Shown: positions 10,201-18,505 of the stretch, piece after piece
How positions within the stretch are numbered: position 1 is the stretch's first letter
Layout: each line of letters begins with the position of its first letter
Origin: Symbiodinium natans
Lineage: Eukaryota > Sar > Dinophyceae > Suessiales > Symbiodiniaceae
Length of the DNA stretch: 64,000 nucleotides
Direction: 5' to 3'
Assembly (NCBI GenBank): GCA_905221605.1
Contig: CAJNDS010001591.1
Span: 308,040 to 372,039, forward strand
The notes under the pieces: model-generated
The model's database searches: none
What the model was told of the DNA's origin: nothing
The model's input: only the letters and a program-made list of their open reading frames with translations
Made by a program: the position numbers and the translations under genes

Positions 10201-12508
10201 TCCGAGACACTCGTTCGGATCACCTTCGAGGTCACCACCTGAGTTTAGGGTTTAGGGTTTAGGGTTTAGGGTTTAGGGTTTAGGGTTTAGGGTTTAGGGA
10301 CAGCACAGCTTGCAACAGCCGGGCGGTTTAGGGGTTTGGGGTATTTGTACCTACAGAATAGTAGCCACTACTCTTAATTAGTAGGTATAACCCCTAAAGC
10401 TGTAGGTAAAGAGGGTCGCAGGTACCAGGTAAGGGTTTGGGGTTTAGGGTTTAGGGCCCTAAACCCTAAACCCTAAACCCTCAACCCTAAACCCCCAGCG
10501 CACCGTGAACTCCTCCGCCAGGGCCATGCGGATACGCTGCGGAAGGCCAGGCACCTCGCTGCCACGTCGATGGAGGTCTGTGGAGTTGCGTTGCTCATCA
10601 AGGAAACCCTAAAGTTGGGGGTCATTTCCCCTGACTAGGTTTAGGGTTTAGGGTTTAGGGTTTAGGGTTTAGGGTTTAGGGTTTAGGGTTTAGGACTACT
10701 ACAGCATAAGTACAATTCCTATTAAGGTGTATGAACCCTTAACACTGTTGGGGTTTCACTTAGTCCCAATAAATAAGGGAGGCCCAGGAGAGCCAAAGCC
10801 ACAAGCACCCACAAAGGAGGGGGCCTCGTCTAGGCGAGGCCAGGCAGCGTTGGCGGCATGGGGCGGTTGCGCCAGAACGTGCCTGTGAAAGAGCTGCCCG
10901 AAACCCTTAAATCCTTGAGCCTCTTCACCTGCAGTTTTATGGGTTATGCCTATGAATTAAAGGGTAGTTGCCACTAAACTGTAGGATAATGGAGTCCCGG
11001 GAAAACCCTCAACACAAAACCCGAAACCCTAAAACCCTAAGCCCCAAGCCCGAAATACCCCAAGTAGGTGGTAAGCCAAGCTAATCCAGCCAAAGCAGCT
11101 TCCAGATCCGTGCCATATGCACCTCAAGAAAAGCAGACGATGGCATGGCAGCAAGGGGGGCTCTGGGTCTGCGATGTAGGGTTTCAGGAGGGCACAAGGT
11201 TTGCGTGGGACTCTATCTACCTACAGTTTAGTCGTAGCCACCCTTAATCTGTAGGTCGAACCCACACAAAACTGCAGGCAAAGGGGATCCCTGGTAGGGT
11301 TTTGGGTTTTTAGGGTGCGGTTCGACTCTTCCGACTCCACATGGCCACAGGCTCCGAAACAAACCCTAACTATGCAAGCCCTGAACCTCAAAGGCCCTAA
11401 GCCCTGAACCCTGAACCCTGCCCTCTAAACCCTAAACCCTAAACCCTAAACCCTAAACCCTAAACCCTAAACCCTAAACCCTAAACCCTAAACCCTAAAC
11501 CCTAGACCCTAGACCCTAAACCCTAACCCAGGCACCGTCTTGATGCCGTGGCCCGTCAGGAAGGCGCGCAGCGAGGGTTCGTCAAAGATGGGCTTCGGGT
11601 GCCTCATGTTCTAAGGGCTTAGGGGTTTTGGGGTTCAGGGGTTTAGGGGTTTAGGTGTTTAGGGTTTAGGGTTTAGGGTTTAGGGTTTAGGTGTTTAGGG
11701 TTACATAGGGTTTAGGGGTTTTGGTTTAGAGGTTTAGGGTTGAGGGGTTTAGGAGTTTAGGGTTGAGGGGTTGAGGGGTTTAGGGTACGTAGGGGTTCAG
11801 GGTTAAGGGGTTTAGGGCTTTGTCAACCATGGGCTCCTAGTATGGTCCCTTGTCCTTGTTTAGAGGGATCCGAAGTATGGGCCCTTATTATGTACAGTGT
11901 ATTTAAGGGCAAATGCAGCAACTAAGGGCCTATACTCCGCGCCTTCGACATGTGTCGCGTGCACGCAGAACTCTCTTATCCGTTGGAGACTACGGGGTTT
12001 ACAAGGGCTACTATATAGGGGCTTATATATAGGAGTTGATATCAAGAGAAGTGTAAGGCCTTGAAGGAGTCTTAGAACTTAGGGCTACCCACTACCCTCA
12101 ACCCTGGGCTGGAGGAAGCAACTCCCTAACACCCTATATCTAGGATGGCCCCTAAAACCCCCTGAAAAATATTCCTGAATATGGCCCTCTTAAACCCAAT
12201 AAGGGAAAATATAAAATGTCCCAAGGGCCTACCTAGATATGCACCAGCATTCACGCTCGCCTCCTCTCCCCCGCCCCCCACCCGCACTTGGAGGGGTTTA
12301 AGGTTAGGGTTTGGGGATTTCACCTGGGGGCGGGCGCATATGAAGCCTAAACCCTAAACGCTAAACCCTAAACCCTAAACCCTAAACCCTAAACCCTAAA
12401 CCCTAAACCCTAAACCCTAAACTCGTGGGTGTTCCCTTTGGTTTTGCGGAATCCGGGGCGCAGCTCCCTGCGCCTGGCAACGGGCCCGGTGCTCAGAATC
12501 GGCGCCAT
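538..12508 (-). CDS. rlmN: RlmN-family radical-SAM RNA methyltransferase, 23 exons
   Basis: Twenty-three exons join in frame into 1188 bases (395 residues plus TAG), close to the usual RlmN length. Known for the family: RlmN methylates C2 of adenine in 23S rRNA and some tRNAs using S-adenosylmethionine and a 4Fe-4S cluster. Seen here: an N-terminal helical domain (exons 1-5), TLCVSSQ (exon 8; its Cys matches a conserved mechanistic Cys), CxxxCxxC in VGCRLGCTFC (exon 9), NVVFMGMG-EPL (exons 12-13), ITISTVG (15), VSLHAPNQ (17), GVNDSPAHA (20), VNLIPYN (21) and AACGQL (23; the second mechanistic Cys). Introns run from 114 to 984 bp and carry telomere-type repeats and inverted-repeat elements. 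The basic N-terminus could be an organelle-targeting region (inference). The start Met is the least certain part: an AG at 12493-12492, downstream of a pyrimidine run, could instead be an acceptor for an upstream exon. Confidence 0.93.
1042..1120 (-). CDS. rlmN: rlmN exon 22
   Basis: Reads GNAYAYEEPSPKAVDEFLQI then LAESDI, the C-terminal helix. The donor is GA, with the split Arg codon completed in exon 23. Confidence 0.95.
1632..1662 (-). CDS. rlmN: rlmN exon 21
   Basis: Reads VNLIPYNAFE plus G of a split Gly codon. VNLIPYN is invariant in the family. The donor is GC. Confidence 0.97.
1822..1881 (-). CDS. rlmN: rlmN exon 20
   Basis: Reads GVNDSPAHAAELAALLAGRP, the conserved 'GvNDs..hA..La.ll' helix. 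The donor is GTTATC. Confidence 0.96.
1996..2043 (-). CDS. rlmN: rlmN exon 19
   Basis: Reads EGKRQRSVMMSYVLLK, corresponding to 'R.v..EYvLL'. The donor is GC. The 114-bp intron that follows is the shortest in the gene and holds no telomere repeat. Confidence 0.93.
2451..2492 (-). CDS. rlmN: rlmN exon 18
   Basis: Reads AIPIDRLLRIVDHH, following PSAK as in the family. The donor is GTTGCC. Confidence 0.93.
2498..2588 (-). repeat. CCCTAAA block, ~13 units
   Basis: Near-perfect interstitial telomere-type array in the intron just upstream of rlmN exon 18. Confidence 0.97.
2957..3065. mobile_element. Family B inverted-repeat element
   Basis: Inverted ends CCTTGGGGACGAAATGAACC and GGTTCATTTCGTCCCCAAGG. 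The interior holds ATACACTGACTACTATA and TATTAAGGTATATGAACC. The arms contain AACCC/GGGTT next to telomere-like CCCTAAACCC. Confidence 0.82.
3356..3412 (-). CDS. rlmN: rlmN exon 17
   Basis: Reads VSLHAPNQRLREELVPSAK, nearly the family consensus for this segment. The donor is GC. Confidence 0.96.
3422..3674. repeat. Degenerate TTTAGGG then CCCTAAA blocks
   Basis: Diverged TTTAGGG-like units (3422-3618) meet CCCTAAA units (3621-3674) head to head, beside exon 17 of rlmN. Degenerate AACCCTATAA-type units continue at 3750-4020. Confidence 0.9.
4061..4173 (+). repeat. TTTAGGG block, ~15 units
   Basis: Array ending 10 bases from rlmN exon 16, with one TTCGGG variant. Confidence 0.97.
4184..4207 (-). 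CDS. rlmN: rlmN exon 16 (24-bp micro-exon)
   Basis: Reads ELPKVRLA in eight codons between AG and a GA donor. It joins exon 17 to give LA-VSLHAP, as in the family. Confidence 0.88.
4239..4276 (+). repeat. G38 homopolymer
   Basis: Uninterrupted run of 38 G within the intron before rlmN exon 16. Run length may be an assembly or sequencing approximation. Confidence 0.85.
4611..4711. mobile_element. Family G inverted-repeat element
   Basis: CTATACTCCCCTTAG and CCAAGGGGGCTATAG ends with a CTCTTGGGTTTTACATAAAC interior. A second copy is at 17732-17818. Confidence 0.78.
4730..4793 (-). CDS. rlmN: rlmN exon 15
   Basis: Completes Ile and reads TISTVGSSPHNMQRLLEDHH then Q, the family 'ITvSTvG' strand. 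This is the only acceptor in the gene not followed by G (AG|A). The donor is GC. Confidence 0.93.
5439..5481 (-). CDS. rlmN: rlmN exon 14
   Basis: Reads (G)FVDPVRFGLAPSS plus AT of the next Ile codon. The donor is GTTCCC. Confidence 0.9.
5557..5656. mobile_element. Family F inverted-repeat element
   Basis: ATAGGGGTCTTAATAACTAG with inverted TTTCCGACCTCTAT end. Relatives at 19767-19849 and 43109-43210 share the GGGGTC..TTAATAGCTAGAATAGG start and GGGGGTTATTATAC core. Confidence 0.72.
5788..5863. mobile_element. Family E inverted-repeat element (~75 bp)
   Basis: Ends GACTCTATTTACCGACAG and ACGTAGGTAAAGAGGG; lies in an rlmN intron. Confidence 0.75.
5977..6054. mobile_element. Family E element
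   Basis: Ends ACCCTCGTTACCTACAGT and ACTGTAGGTAAATAGAG; interior GGGTTATGCCTATGAAC is shared with other copies. Confidence 0.8.
6189..6233 (-). CDS. rlmN: rlmN exon 13
   Basis: Reads (G)EPLENFDAVASAVK, continuing GMG-EPL.N.DAV exactly in phase. The donor is GC. Confidence 0.96.
6528..6570 (-). CDS. rlmN: rlmN exon 12
   Basis: Reads GHSSSICNVVFMGM plus the first base of Gly. NVVFMGMG is a hallmark of RlmN and Cfr proteins. The donor is GC. Confidence 0.96.
6930..7031. mobile_element. Family I element with Cn-An / Tn-Gn ends
   Basis: C9-A9 at the left and T22-G20 at the right form inverted homopolymer ends around AATGATCCCTATATTGCCC. Relatives are at 29935-30005 (C6-A5 end) and 63894-63968 (C12-A22 and T5CT5-G6). 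Confidence 0.68.
7466..7504 (-). CDS. rlmN: rlmN exon 11
   Basis: Reads EIQEQLILARLQK, the family 'EI.EQ' helix. The donor is GC. Confidence 0.93.
7878..7918 (-). CDS. rlmN: rlmN exon 10
   Basis: Reads (G)TMGLLGNLWPGAT, the family 'G.~GL.GNL..GEI' region. The donor is GA (GAGTGG). Confidence 0.93.
7976..8034 (+). repeat. TTTAGGG block
   Basis: About eight perfect units in the intron before rlmN exon 10. Confidence 0.96.
8303..8339 (-). CDS. rlmN: rlmN exon 9 (4Fe-4S cluster loop)
   Basis: Reads VGCRLGCTFCAT, carrying the radical-SAM CxxxCxxC motif with all three Cys in one 37-bp exon. The donor is GC, and the trailing G completes Gly with exon 10. Confidence 0.97.
8364..8611 (+). repeat. 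TTTAGGG block, ~35 units (longest)
   Basis: The longest telomere-type array of the window, almost perfect with two TTTTAGGG units and one TTAGG slip. It lies in the intron between rlmN exons 8 and 9. Confidence 0.97.
8706..8737 (-). CDS. rlmN: rlmN exon 8
   Basis: Reads (G)ERDTLCVSSQ, the strictly conserved segment just before the cluster loop. Its Cys corresponds to the mechanistic Cys118 of E. coli RlmN. The donor is GC. Confidence 0.95.
9637..9697 (-). repeat. CCCTAAA block
   Basis: About eight units directly after rlmN exon 7 on the coding strand. Partner of the TTTAGGG block at 9808-9899 on the other side of the exon. Confidence 0.95.
9722..9761 (-). CDS. rlmN: rlmN exon 7
   Basis: Reads DGNEVEAVVIHHT, matching the family 'DG..VE.V.I'. 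The donor is GTGAGG, and the exon ends with the first base of a split Gly codon. Confidence 0.94.
9808..9899 (+). repeat. TTTAGGG block
   Basis: About 13 units; it abuts and replaces the left half of a family A element at TTAGGG|TACC. Confidence 0.95.
9899..9985. mobile_element. Family A right part
   Basis: Begins at GGGTACCTT immediately after a TTTAGGG block and ends TTCGTACACCACCACAT. Confidence 0.7.
10164..10238 (-). CDS. rlmN: rlmN exon 6
   Basis: Reads VVTSKVIRTSVSEVDGTMKL then LIQLQ, the RlmN 'S.DGT.K.L..L' strand pair. The donor is GA (GACAGG), which repeats the first bases of exon 7, a feature typical of dinoflagellate introns. Confidence 0.94.
10344..10415. mobile_element. Family E element
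   Basis: TTTGTACCTACAG and CTGTAGGTAAAGAGGG ends; rlmN intron. Confidence 0.75.
10504..10554 (-). CDS. rlmN: rlmN exon 5
   Basis: Reads VPGLPQRIRMALAEEFT, the family segment 'LPKALRE.L.E.F'. The donor GTGCGC follows directly. Confidence 0.93.
10813..10882 (-). CDS. rlmN: rlmN exon 4
   Basis: Reads HVLAQPPHAANAAWPRLDEA then PSF in the only frame that joins exons 3 and 5. The donor is GTGGGT. Confidence 0.88.
10920..10994. mobile_element. Family E element
   Basis: CCTCTTCACCTGCAGTTTTA and TAAACTGTAGGATAATGGAG; rlmN intron 3. Confidence 0.78.
11091..11122 (-). CDS. rlmN: rlmN exon 3
   Basis: Reads VHMARIWKLLW, matching the 'RAKQI..W' helix of RlmN. The donor is GC. The final Trp codon is split with exon 4 (TG + G). 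Confidence 0.9.
11207..11291. mobile_element. Family E element
   Basis: GGGACTCTATCTACCTACAG and ACTGCAGGCAAAGGGGATCC ends; rlmN intron 2. Confidence 0.75.
11414..11525 (-). repeat. CCCTAAA block
   Basis: About 15 units starting 10 bases inside the intron that follows rlmN exon 2. Confidence 0.96.
11536..11602 (-). CDS. rlmN: rlmN exon 2
   Basis: Reads EHPKPIFDEPSLRAFLTGHG then IKT, the start of the RlmN N-terminal helical domain. The acceptor is AG|G and the donor GT. It completes the Glu codon split after exon 1. Confidence 0.9.
12138..12237. mobile_element. Family H element
   Basis: Shares CCTGAAAAATATTCCTGAATATGGCC-like start and AATAAGGGAAAATATAAAATG then TCCCAAGGGCCTACCTAG with 40745-40860 and 54180-54300. 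Confidence 0.65.
12342..12422 (-). repeat. CCCTAAA block
   Basis: About 11 units; on the coding strand the first unit is the GTTTAGGG donor of rlmN exon 1. Confidence 0.96.
12423..12508 (-). CDS. rlmN: rlmN exon 1
   Basis: Starts at ATG (12508-12506) and reads MAPILSTGPVARRRELRPGF onwards, rich in Arg/Lys. It ends with two bases of a split Glu codon. The donor is GTTTAGGG, so the intron opens directly with a telomere unit. Confidence 0.75.
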
Positions 12509-12560
12509 GCCGGCAAGGGGAAAAATGAGAGAACGAAAGAAACGCGGGATCCGCCTCTTG

Positions 12561-12648
12561 GGTTCAGGGTTTAGGGTTTAGGGTTTAGGGTTTAGGGTTT
12601 AGGGTTTAGGGTTTAGGGTTTAGGGTTTAGGGTTTAGGGTTTAGGGTT
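12561..12648 (+). repeat. TTTAGGG block
   Basis: About 12 units upstream of the rlmN start. Confidence 0.96.
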
Positions 12649-14292
12649 TGTTCAGGGCTTCGGGGTTGCTAGCTAGAGGTTTAGGGTTTTGTAGGGTTTA
12701 GGGCCTAGGGCTTCGGGCTTCTCAGTTACAAGGGGCCTTAAGGGCTTTACAGGGTTCATAGGCTGTTGATGGGGCTTATGGGGTTTACAGTTTAAAGGGT
12801 GCAGGCGGCTGATAGGGTTTTGTAGGGTGCAGGGTTAACCTAGAGACGCCAGGAACGCTGGATGTTTTCGTATACAGGGATGCTATTGTCATAGCATCAT
12901 ACAATCATATAGTGCATACTAGTTATACTAACATTGCAGCAACACATGATGCATGATGACATGTTCGCTTCTTTTGTGTGCGAGCATGTGGTGCACGAAG
13001 TTGCGCTCATGAGACGATGTAAGAGGCTGGTAAGGCTCAAGTGCAAACGCTTCTAGCCAAACATCTGCGGCGAAAAGGCTTGCTCGAAGGACTTGGCACA
13101 TCTTGCCCCCTAAAACCCTAAGCCCTAAACAGAACACAGCTGGACACGGCACCAGAACTGTCCACCAAAACTCTCAATGTCCATATGATCCATATGCAGC
13201 ATAACAGGTTGCGGTAACCTTGCTCAGAATCGGTGACCAAAATCTGGCGGAACAAGCTTGTGACACGCTTGAGGTGACAGAGGACGGGTGAGCCGAGCGT
13301 CTTGGACGAATTTCGGACTCGACGACATGTGAAGGTGGCCGACACTGCGACGGTTTGCAGACCATCGTCCGGGATGCCTGGACTTAAAGAGTGCAGAGTC
13401 CACGGTATGGTACTGTAACTTGATTACAGTTCCTTGCAACCCAGGCACACACGGAACGATGGCCTTGAGAACACAGGCTGCGTTCTCAGAAGGCAGAATA
13501 GATGCGTAGAAAGTGGCGCCGAGTCGTTCGTGGCTGGTGCGTATCTGTGTTTAGGGTTTAGGGTTTAGGGGGACGGGCAGGATCGTTGAGGTTCATGAAT
13601 CCCGCTTGTGGCGTCAGGTGGACGACAGCCGCTGGATGAGGACAAAATATCCAATATCATCCCTGAACCCTGAACCCTGAACCCTAAACCCTCTTGGAAG
13701 TCGGAGTTTGGGTCCGGAACATCGCGTGGCTCGCGAATAGCACATGACACTTAGGGTTGAGGGCTTCGGGCTTAGGGCAAGCTGTCGCCAAACTCCGAAA
13801 TGACCCCACACTCTCTCGGCTCCATCCCACTGTCAAGTCAATATGTAGTGTTTAGAAAAGAAGGGGAAACCTGCAGCCTTCTGTACAATTCACCATGCCT
13901 GAAATTCATGAGTCCACGTCAATGTAGTGTGTCCGACCGTTCATTGCGAAATGAAAGCCGCTCCGCTATCCTGGCAGCCTGGCCAACCTGAATGCTCATG
14001 TGCATTGCACCACGACGGAATACAGACCTCTTTTGCGTGGTCTGTAGTATAGAGGTATTGGACGTTTAGAACCCCTCAAGGGTTTGTAGGCCATTGCCAA
14101 GATTCACCAACAACCTATTTGATCCCTAAAAATCCTGTAAGGGGGCTTTTCGCAAGCGAAAAAGTAGTTTCTGAGTTCCCCAAACCCTAAACCCTAAACC
14201 CTGAAACCTGAACCCTGAACCCTGAACCCTAAACCCTAAACCCTAAACCCTAAACCCTAAACCCTAAACCCTAAACCCTAAAAGGCGGCAAC

Positions 14293-14376
14293 CCTAGACT
14301 CGCAGCAGCCGCACTCCTCCAACTGGCGGCGAAGGGCCACACCATCAGACGCAGGGCCCAAGAGCTCCCGAATCTC
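14293..14376 (-). CDS. Candidate exon
   Basis: CAG|G acceptor and GTTGCC donor enclose 28 open codons beginning EIRELLGPASDGVALRRQLE and ending in a Cys-rich tail. A CCCTAAA block lies immediately left and a TTTAGGG block right. Confidence 0.5.
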
Positions 14377-15127
14377 CTGTTTATATTAAATGGGTTTAGG
14401 GTTTAGGGTTTAGGGTTTAGGGTTTAGGGTTTAGGGTTTATGGATTCAATTTCATCTGTAAGAAACTATGAAAGGATTAGAATGTAGAATATGTAAGATT
14501 GCACTCTATCATGCAGAAGATACTATCACATACTATCTAGTACTAAGCTACTCTAGTCTGCTACATTCCAATATACTAGACTAGATCACACTGAAAAGTG
14601 TACGATATTATGCCAGTACTGTGCAATACGATATCAAAATAATAAGATAAGATCAACACCGCAATGTGTTTCTACCTCTGCCTCTATACTGATATACCTA
14701 CATGTCATATCCTATTGATGCATTCTACTACCTCAAACTATCGTTGTATACTTAAATTAGGCATCTCTCAAGACTGTTTCAATTTTAAAGTATGCATCTC
14801 TGAAAAACTAATCTCTCAAAACCACTTCGTCCTGCGTGGAAAGGACCTTCACAGCAGGTTGCGTCGGCCTTTGCAGCGTGACTTGGCCCTGGGACCCCAG
14901 GCCCTGCCCTACAGGGTTCAGGGTTCAGGGTTCAGGGTTTAGGGTTTAGGGTTTAGGGTTTAGGGTTTGGGGTTTAGGGTTTAGGGTTATACGGTTTAGC
15001 AGGGGGGTCTGATGGATTATTTGGCATCGGCTGGATGCAAAACTATGCCACGGCACACAACCCTAAACCCTAAACCCTAAACCCTAAACCCTCCAAAGGC
15101 TTGATGGCAAAGCTGGGCTCCATACAC

Positions 15128-15174
15128 TTCCCAGGCAGACTTTCCGTTCAGGAGGTTCACGTAGTACATTTGAC
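15128..15174 (-). CDS. Candidate exon, WW-domain-like core
   Basis: AG|G acceptor and GTGTATGG donor. It reads (G)QMYYVNLLNGKSAWE, which matches the central WW-domain pattern of paired aromatics, Asn, a turn and a second Trp ('G..YY.N..T..S.WE'). The first Trp would lie in an upstream exon I did not identify. WW domains bind proline-rich peptides; nothing more specific can be said. Confidence 0.5.
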
Positions 15175-15287
15175 CTCGATGGCTGCGCTGAATTCTGGCC
15201 TTATGCTGATTTAGTCAGAATATTGTAGAACCAACAATATACCGTTGCAATTCTTATGGTTTAAATCATTTTGTATACTATAATGAA

Positions 15288-15430
15288 AATATGTGTGCAT
15301 GTATATGTATATATACATATTTGTATATATATATATATATTTTACATTATAATATGTGTGTGTGTGTGTGTATATGAGTATATGATAACAACATGTATTC
15401 CACCCCCCCCCCCCCCCCCCCCCCCCCCCA
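15288..15430. repeat. AT/TG microsatellite followed by C homopolymer
   Basis: TATATA and TGTGTG runs (15300-15375), then a near-pure C run at 15402-15429. Confidence 0.9.
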
Positions 15431-16202
15431 CCCCAGTGGACTCCTTGAAGAGAGAACCACAACAAACGCGCCTCCGTAAGCCGCTGCCGACTGTGCAATC
15501 CAACCCTCTGGCAGGGCCTGGGCATGGACTTTGAGGGTTTATAGGGTTTAGGGTTTAGGGTTTAGGGTTTAGGGTTTAGGGTTTAGGGTTTAGGGTTTAG
15601 GGTTTAGGGTTTAGGGTGAAGTTTTCATCATGGTCATCGTTAGTTGCCATAAGCGTCACCGTTAGATTTGTCATTAGAATCAGAGGTCCCAGTGGCCATC
15701 ATAGTCAGAATCCCAGAGCAAAATCGTCATAAAAAATTCAAAAAATGCCAGGATAGTCATATTGTAGTTTTGATCCCAAGAGTCACGACATTCATAGTCA
15801 ACAAAGCATTCATGATAAGCATCAGGTCCTTTCTTTTACAATAAATAAAATACTCATCTCCGACATAACCATGACACATCTTCAAGCATCCATTTCACAA
15901 GCAGACTTTGGCTTCGAGCGTGCCTTTAACACGCGCAGGGCCTGAAGCGTGGGTGCAAGAAGGAGGGTGGGGGTGGGAGGGCGTTTGAGATTCCCACGTT
16001 TGACCGCTGAACGCCGGTGCTCTTCACCTGGCCCCGCACCTGCGAATGGTGCGAAAGAGATTCGCAGAGACTCAGACACAGATTTCATGCATTTCACCCA
16101 CATCGCACGTAGCCATCCTAAACCCTAAACCCTAAACTTTAAACCCTAAACCGTACACCCTAAACCCAACAGAGCCGACATACCCCCCCCCCCCCCCCCC
16201 CC

Positions 16203-16273
16203 AGCGCCCTGCAACTTCCCGCGCGTGGCATGGCCTGGTCGGACCAGTCCGACTCCGTCAAGCCCATGGCAGC
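16203..16273 (-). CDS. Candidate exon
   Basis: GCAG|G acceptor; reads AAMGLTESDWSDQAMPRAGS. The donor end is not fixed because a C homopolymer follows. Confidence 0.42.
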
Positions 16274-17223
16274 CTGCGATCAGCGACACAAAGCATGCTC
16301 TACAGCTTACAGGGGTTTTAGGTCCTTTAGGGTTTCAGGGTTTAAGGGGTTTAGGGTTGAAAGTTTAGGGTTTAGGGTTTAAAGATAGGGGCTTAGGTTT
16401 CATTGCTGTGCAAAGCTATGCAGAATCCACGGGTTAAAGCTCAGGGCTGAAGATTTCAGGATCTGGAGTGAAGAGCCCGCCAAACTGCACCATTCTGCTC
16501 CCAGCATGTGAGCCCTGTTGGGATTTCAATGCATTTCAATGTGGTCCGTGTCAGACTTTCAACAAGATGCTATCTTGTGTAATCCGCGTGACGAATCTAG
16601 ATTCTAGGCTTTAGGGCGTAGGGCAGCTTTGGGATAACTTAGGGTTCTAAGTGGAAACTGATCTACTTGGGAGCGGGGCCGTCTTCAAACAGAATGCCTA
16701 ACTCGTTGAGTGTAGAAGTTTGATTGCCCCGATGCCAAGCACCCTCCCCACATGGCTATGTAGGCTATGTTGGCATGCGCGGTCAAGAGGAGTCAGAAAT
16801 GAACCTGCGCGGTGCTGACAAGACCTGGAGATGTGTCCATTTGCCTCAAGATGGATACCCCGAATATGCTTCAACAGATACTACAATCCTTCGTTAATGA
16901 ACCCACAAAAGGGTATAGCACCTCGCTCTTTGGAAACACCCACATATCATGTATTCGCTTCTGCCAGGTCTGCGCATCACACAGGGAGTCTCAGTTGAAC
17001 CTTCCCCGGCCAAACTTGCGTCTGGGCCGCGCTTGGGCGAACTTTCTGCCCAGCAACGAGAAGGCAACATGAGCTTAAGAACAAATTTCTAAGGCCAAGT
17101 GGATTTACCTGACCGGATGAAGCTATTTCCCTGACTGTTCACGAGGTCAAGGGATCCTCGCACTCACTGATAATTGTCTCTACACAGCCTCCTAGAGCCC
17201 ATACAGTCGCACGAAGGGGCGCA

Positions 17224-17333
17224 ATGTGGGGGTTTACGAAATTTGGGGGGTACCTTCTTGGGTCCTTTCATAAGGGAATCGTACTCTTTGAGGGTCCATT
17301 TTAGGGGTCCCCTGTGTTCGTAGACCCCCATAT
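17224..17333. mobile_element. Family A element
   Basis: Complete copy with ATGTGGGGGTTTACGAAA and inverted TTCGTAGACCCCCATAT ends. Confidence 0.8.
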
Positions 17334-17417
17334 AAATTTCCCAAGCCAGCTCAGCAGCAGCAGCCGCAGCAACAGGAGCTTGAGCCGCCACAGCCTGGAA
17401 CATCGATGCGCCCATGC

Positions 17418-17521
17418 TCAACCCTAAACCCTAAACCCTAAACCCTAAACCCTAAACCCTAAACCCTAAACCCTAAACCCTAAACCCTAAACCCTAAACC
17501 CTAAACCCTAAACCCTAAACC
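17418..17521 (-). repeat. CCCTAAA block
   Basis: About 14 perfect units. Confidence 0.96.
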
Positions 17522-17731
17522 GTGCGCACTTCACCATCACCCTAAACAATAAGCCCAGGGCTCTGAGCCCTAAAGCCTGCATACAAATCCTGGACTCTGA
17601 ACCCTTAAACCTGAAAGCCCGTGCTGAAAAACTCTGCGGCGCTTTGAGTGCCTGCTGGGCTTGACGCTCTAAATTCTAGAAGAGCTATATACACCCTGGA
17701 CTCTGTTTCCTATAAGCCTGAACTGTAACTT

Positions 17732-17818
17732 CTATACTCCCCTTATAACCCTAAAAAACATACTATTTTGAATATCCTCTTGGGTTTTCTATAAACAGAA
17801 TTCCCAAGGGGGATATAG
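17732..17818. mobile_element. Family G element
   Basis: CTATACTCCCCTTAT and CCCAAGGGGGATATAG ends; interior CCTCTTGGGTTTTCTATAAAC as in 4611-4711. Confidence 0.78.
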
Positions 17819-17827
17819 ACTTAATAC

Positions 17828-17890
17828 CAGGCAGCAACCGGGAGTCGACGCGTCCATGAACGCATCCGCCACCACGGCGGAGCCCACATC
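17828..17890 (-). CDS. Candidate exon
   Basis: CAG|G acceptor and GTATTA donor enclose 21 codons, DVGSAVVADAFMDASTPGCC then L. A family G element starts within the following intron. Confidence 0.52.
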
Positions 17891-18020
17891 CTGGCGGAGC
17901 GAGTTGTCAAGCGGTTTAGGTTTTTTGGGGTTTGGGGTTTAGGGTTTAGGGTTTGGGGTTTAGGGTTTTGGGTTTTGGGTTTAGGGTTTAGAGTGAACAC
18001 CGCCATCCGGAGACAGGGCA

Positions 18021-18127
18021 GGTGGGTACTTCCCAAAGTAAGGGCGTACCCCGTATATGCCCCAAATAGACTCGAATCCCCTTAAAAGGGAACCGCCAAA
18101 AGGGTACCCCTATTTTCGGAAAGTCCC
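18021..18127. mobile_element. Diverged family A relative
   Basis: Arms GTGGGTACTTCCCAAAGTA and TATTTTCGGAAAGTCCC; interior differs but keeps the CCCCTTAAAAGGG core. Confidence 0.55.
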
Positions 18128-18390
18128 TAAATGTCCTGCTCAACGGTAGGATGCGGCGTGTTGAAGAACCTCTGCAAGGCAAGTCGTGAAGATGGTGATG
18201 GATAACATTGCTAGCTGATTCAGTGGCTTCCAAGTGGCAAAAAGTCCATGTAGATGGTGAAGGACAACAGCAGTGCTTTCCAGGCAGGATCCTGCTGTCG
18301 AACTCACGGCACACACAACTGCGACCCTAATCAACAAACCTAAACCCTAAACCCTAAACCCTAAACTCAACATAAACACCTAAAAAAACC

Positions 18391-18501
18391 GGATCCGGGA
18401 GGGATCCTTCCCTGCTGTGTGAGGCCCGAAAGTGTCCTGGACAAGCTCGAACTGGATCTTGTAGTTGTCCACATCCGAGGCAAAGATCCATGTCAACTTG
18501 G
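18391..18501 (-). CDS. Candidate exon
   Basis: A fully open 37-codon stretch beginning KLTWIFASDVDNYKIQFELV. The amino-acid pattern is strongly protein-like; the family is not recognised. Two GA donors are possible at the 3' end. Confidence 0.52.
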
Positions 18502-18505
18502 CTTA

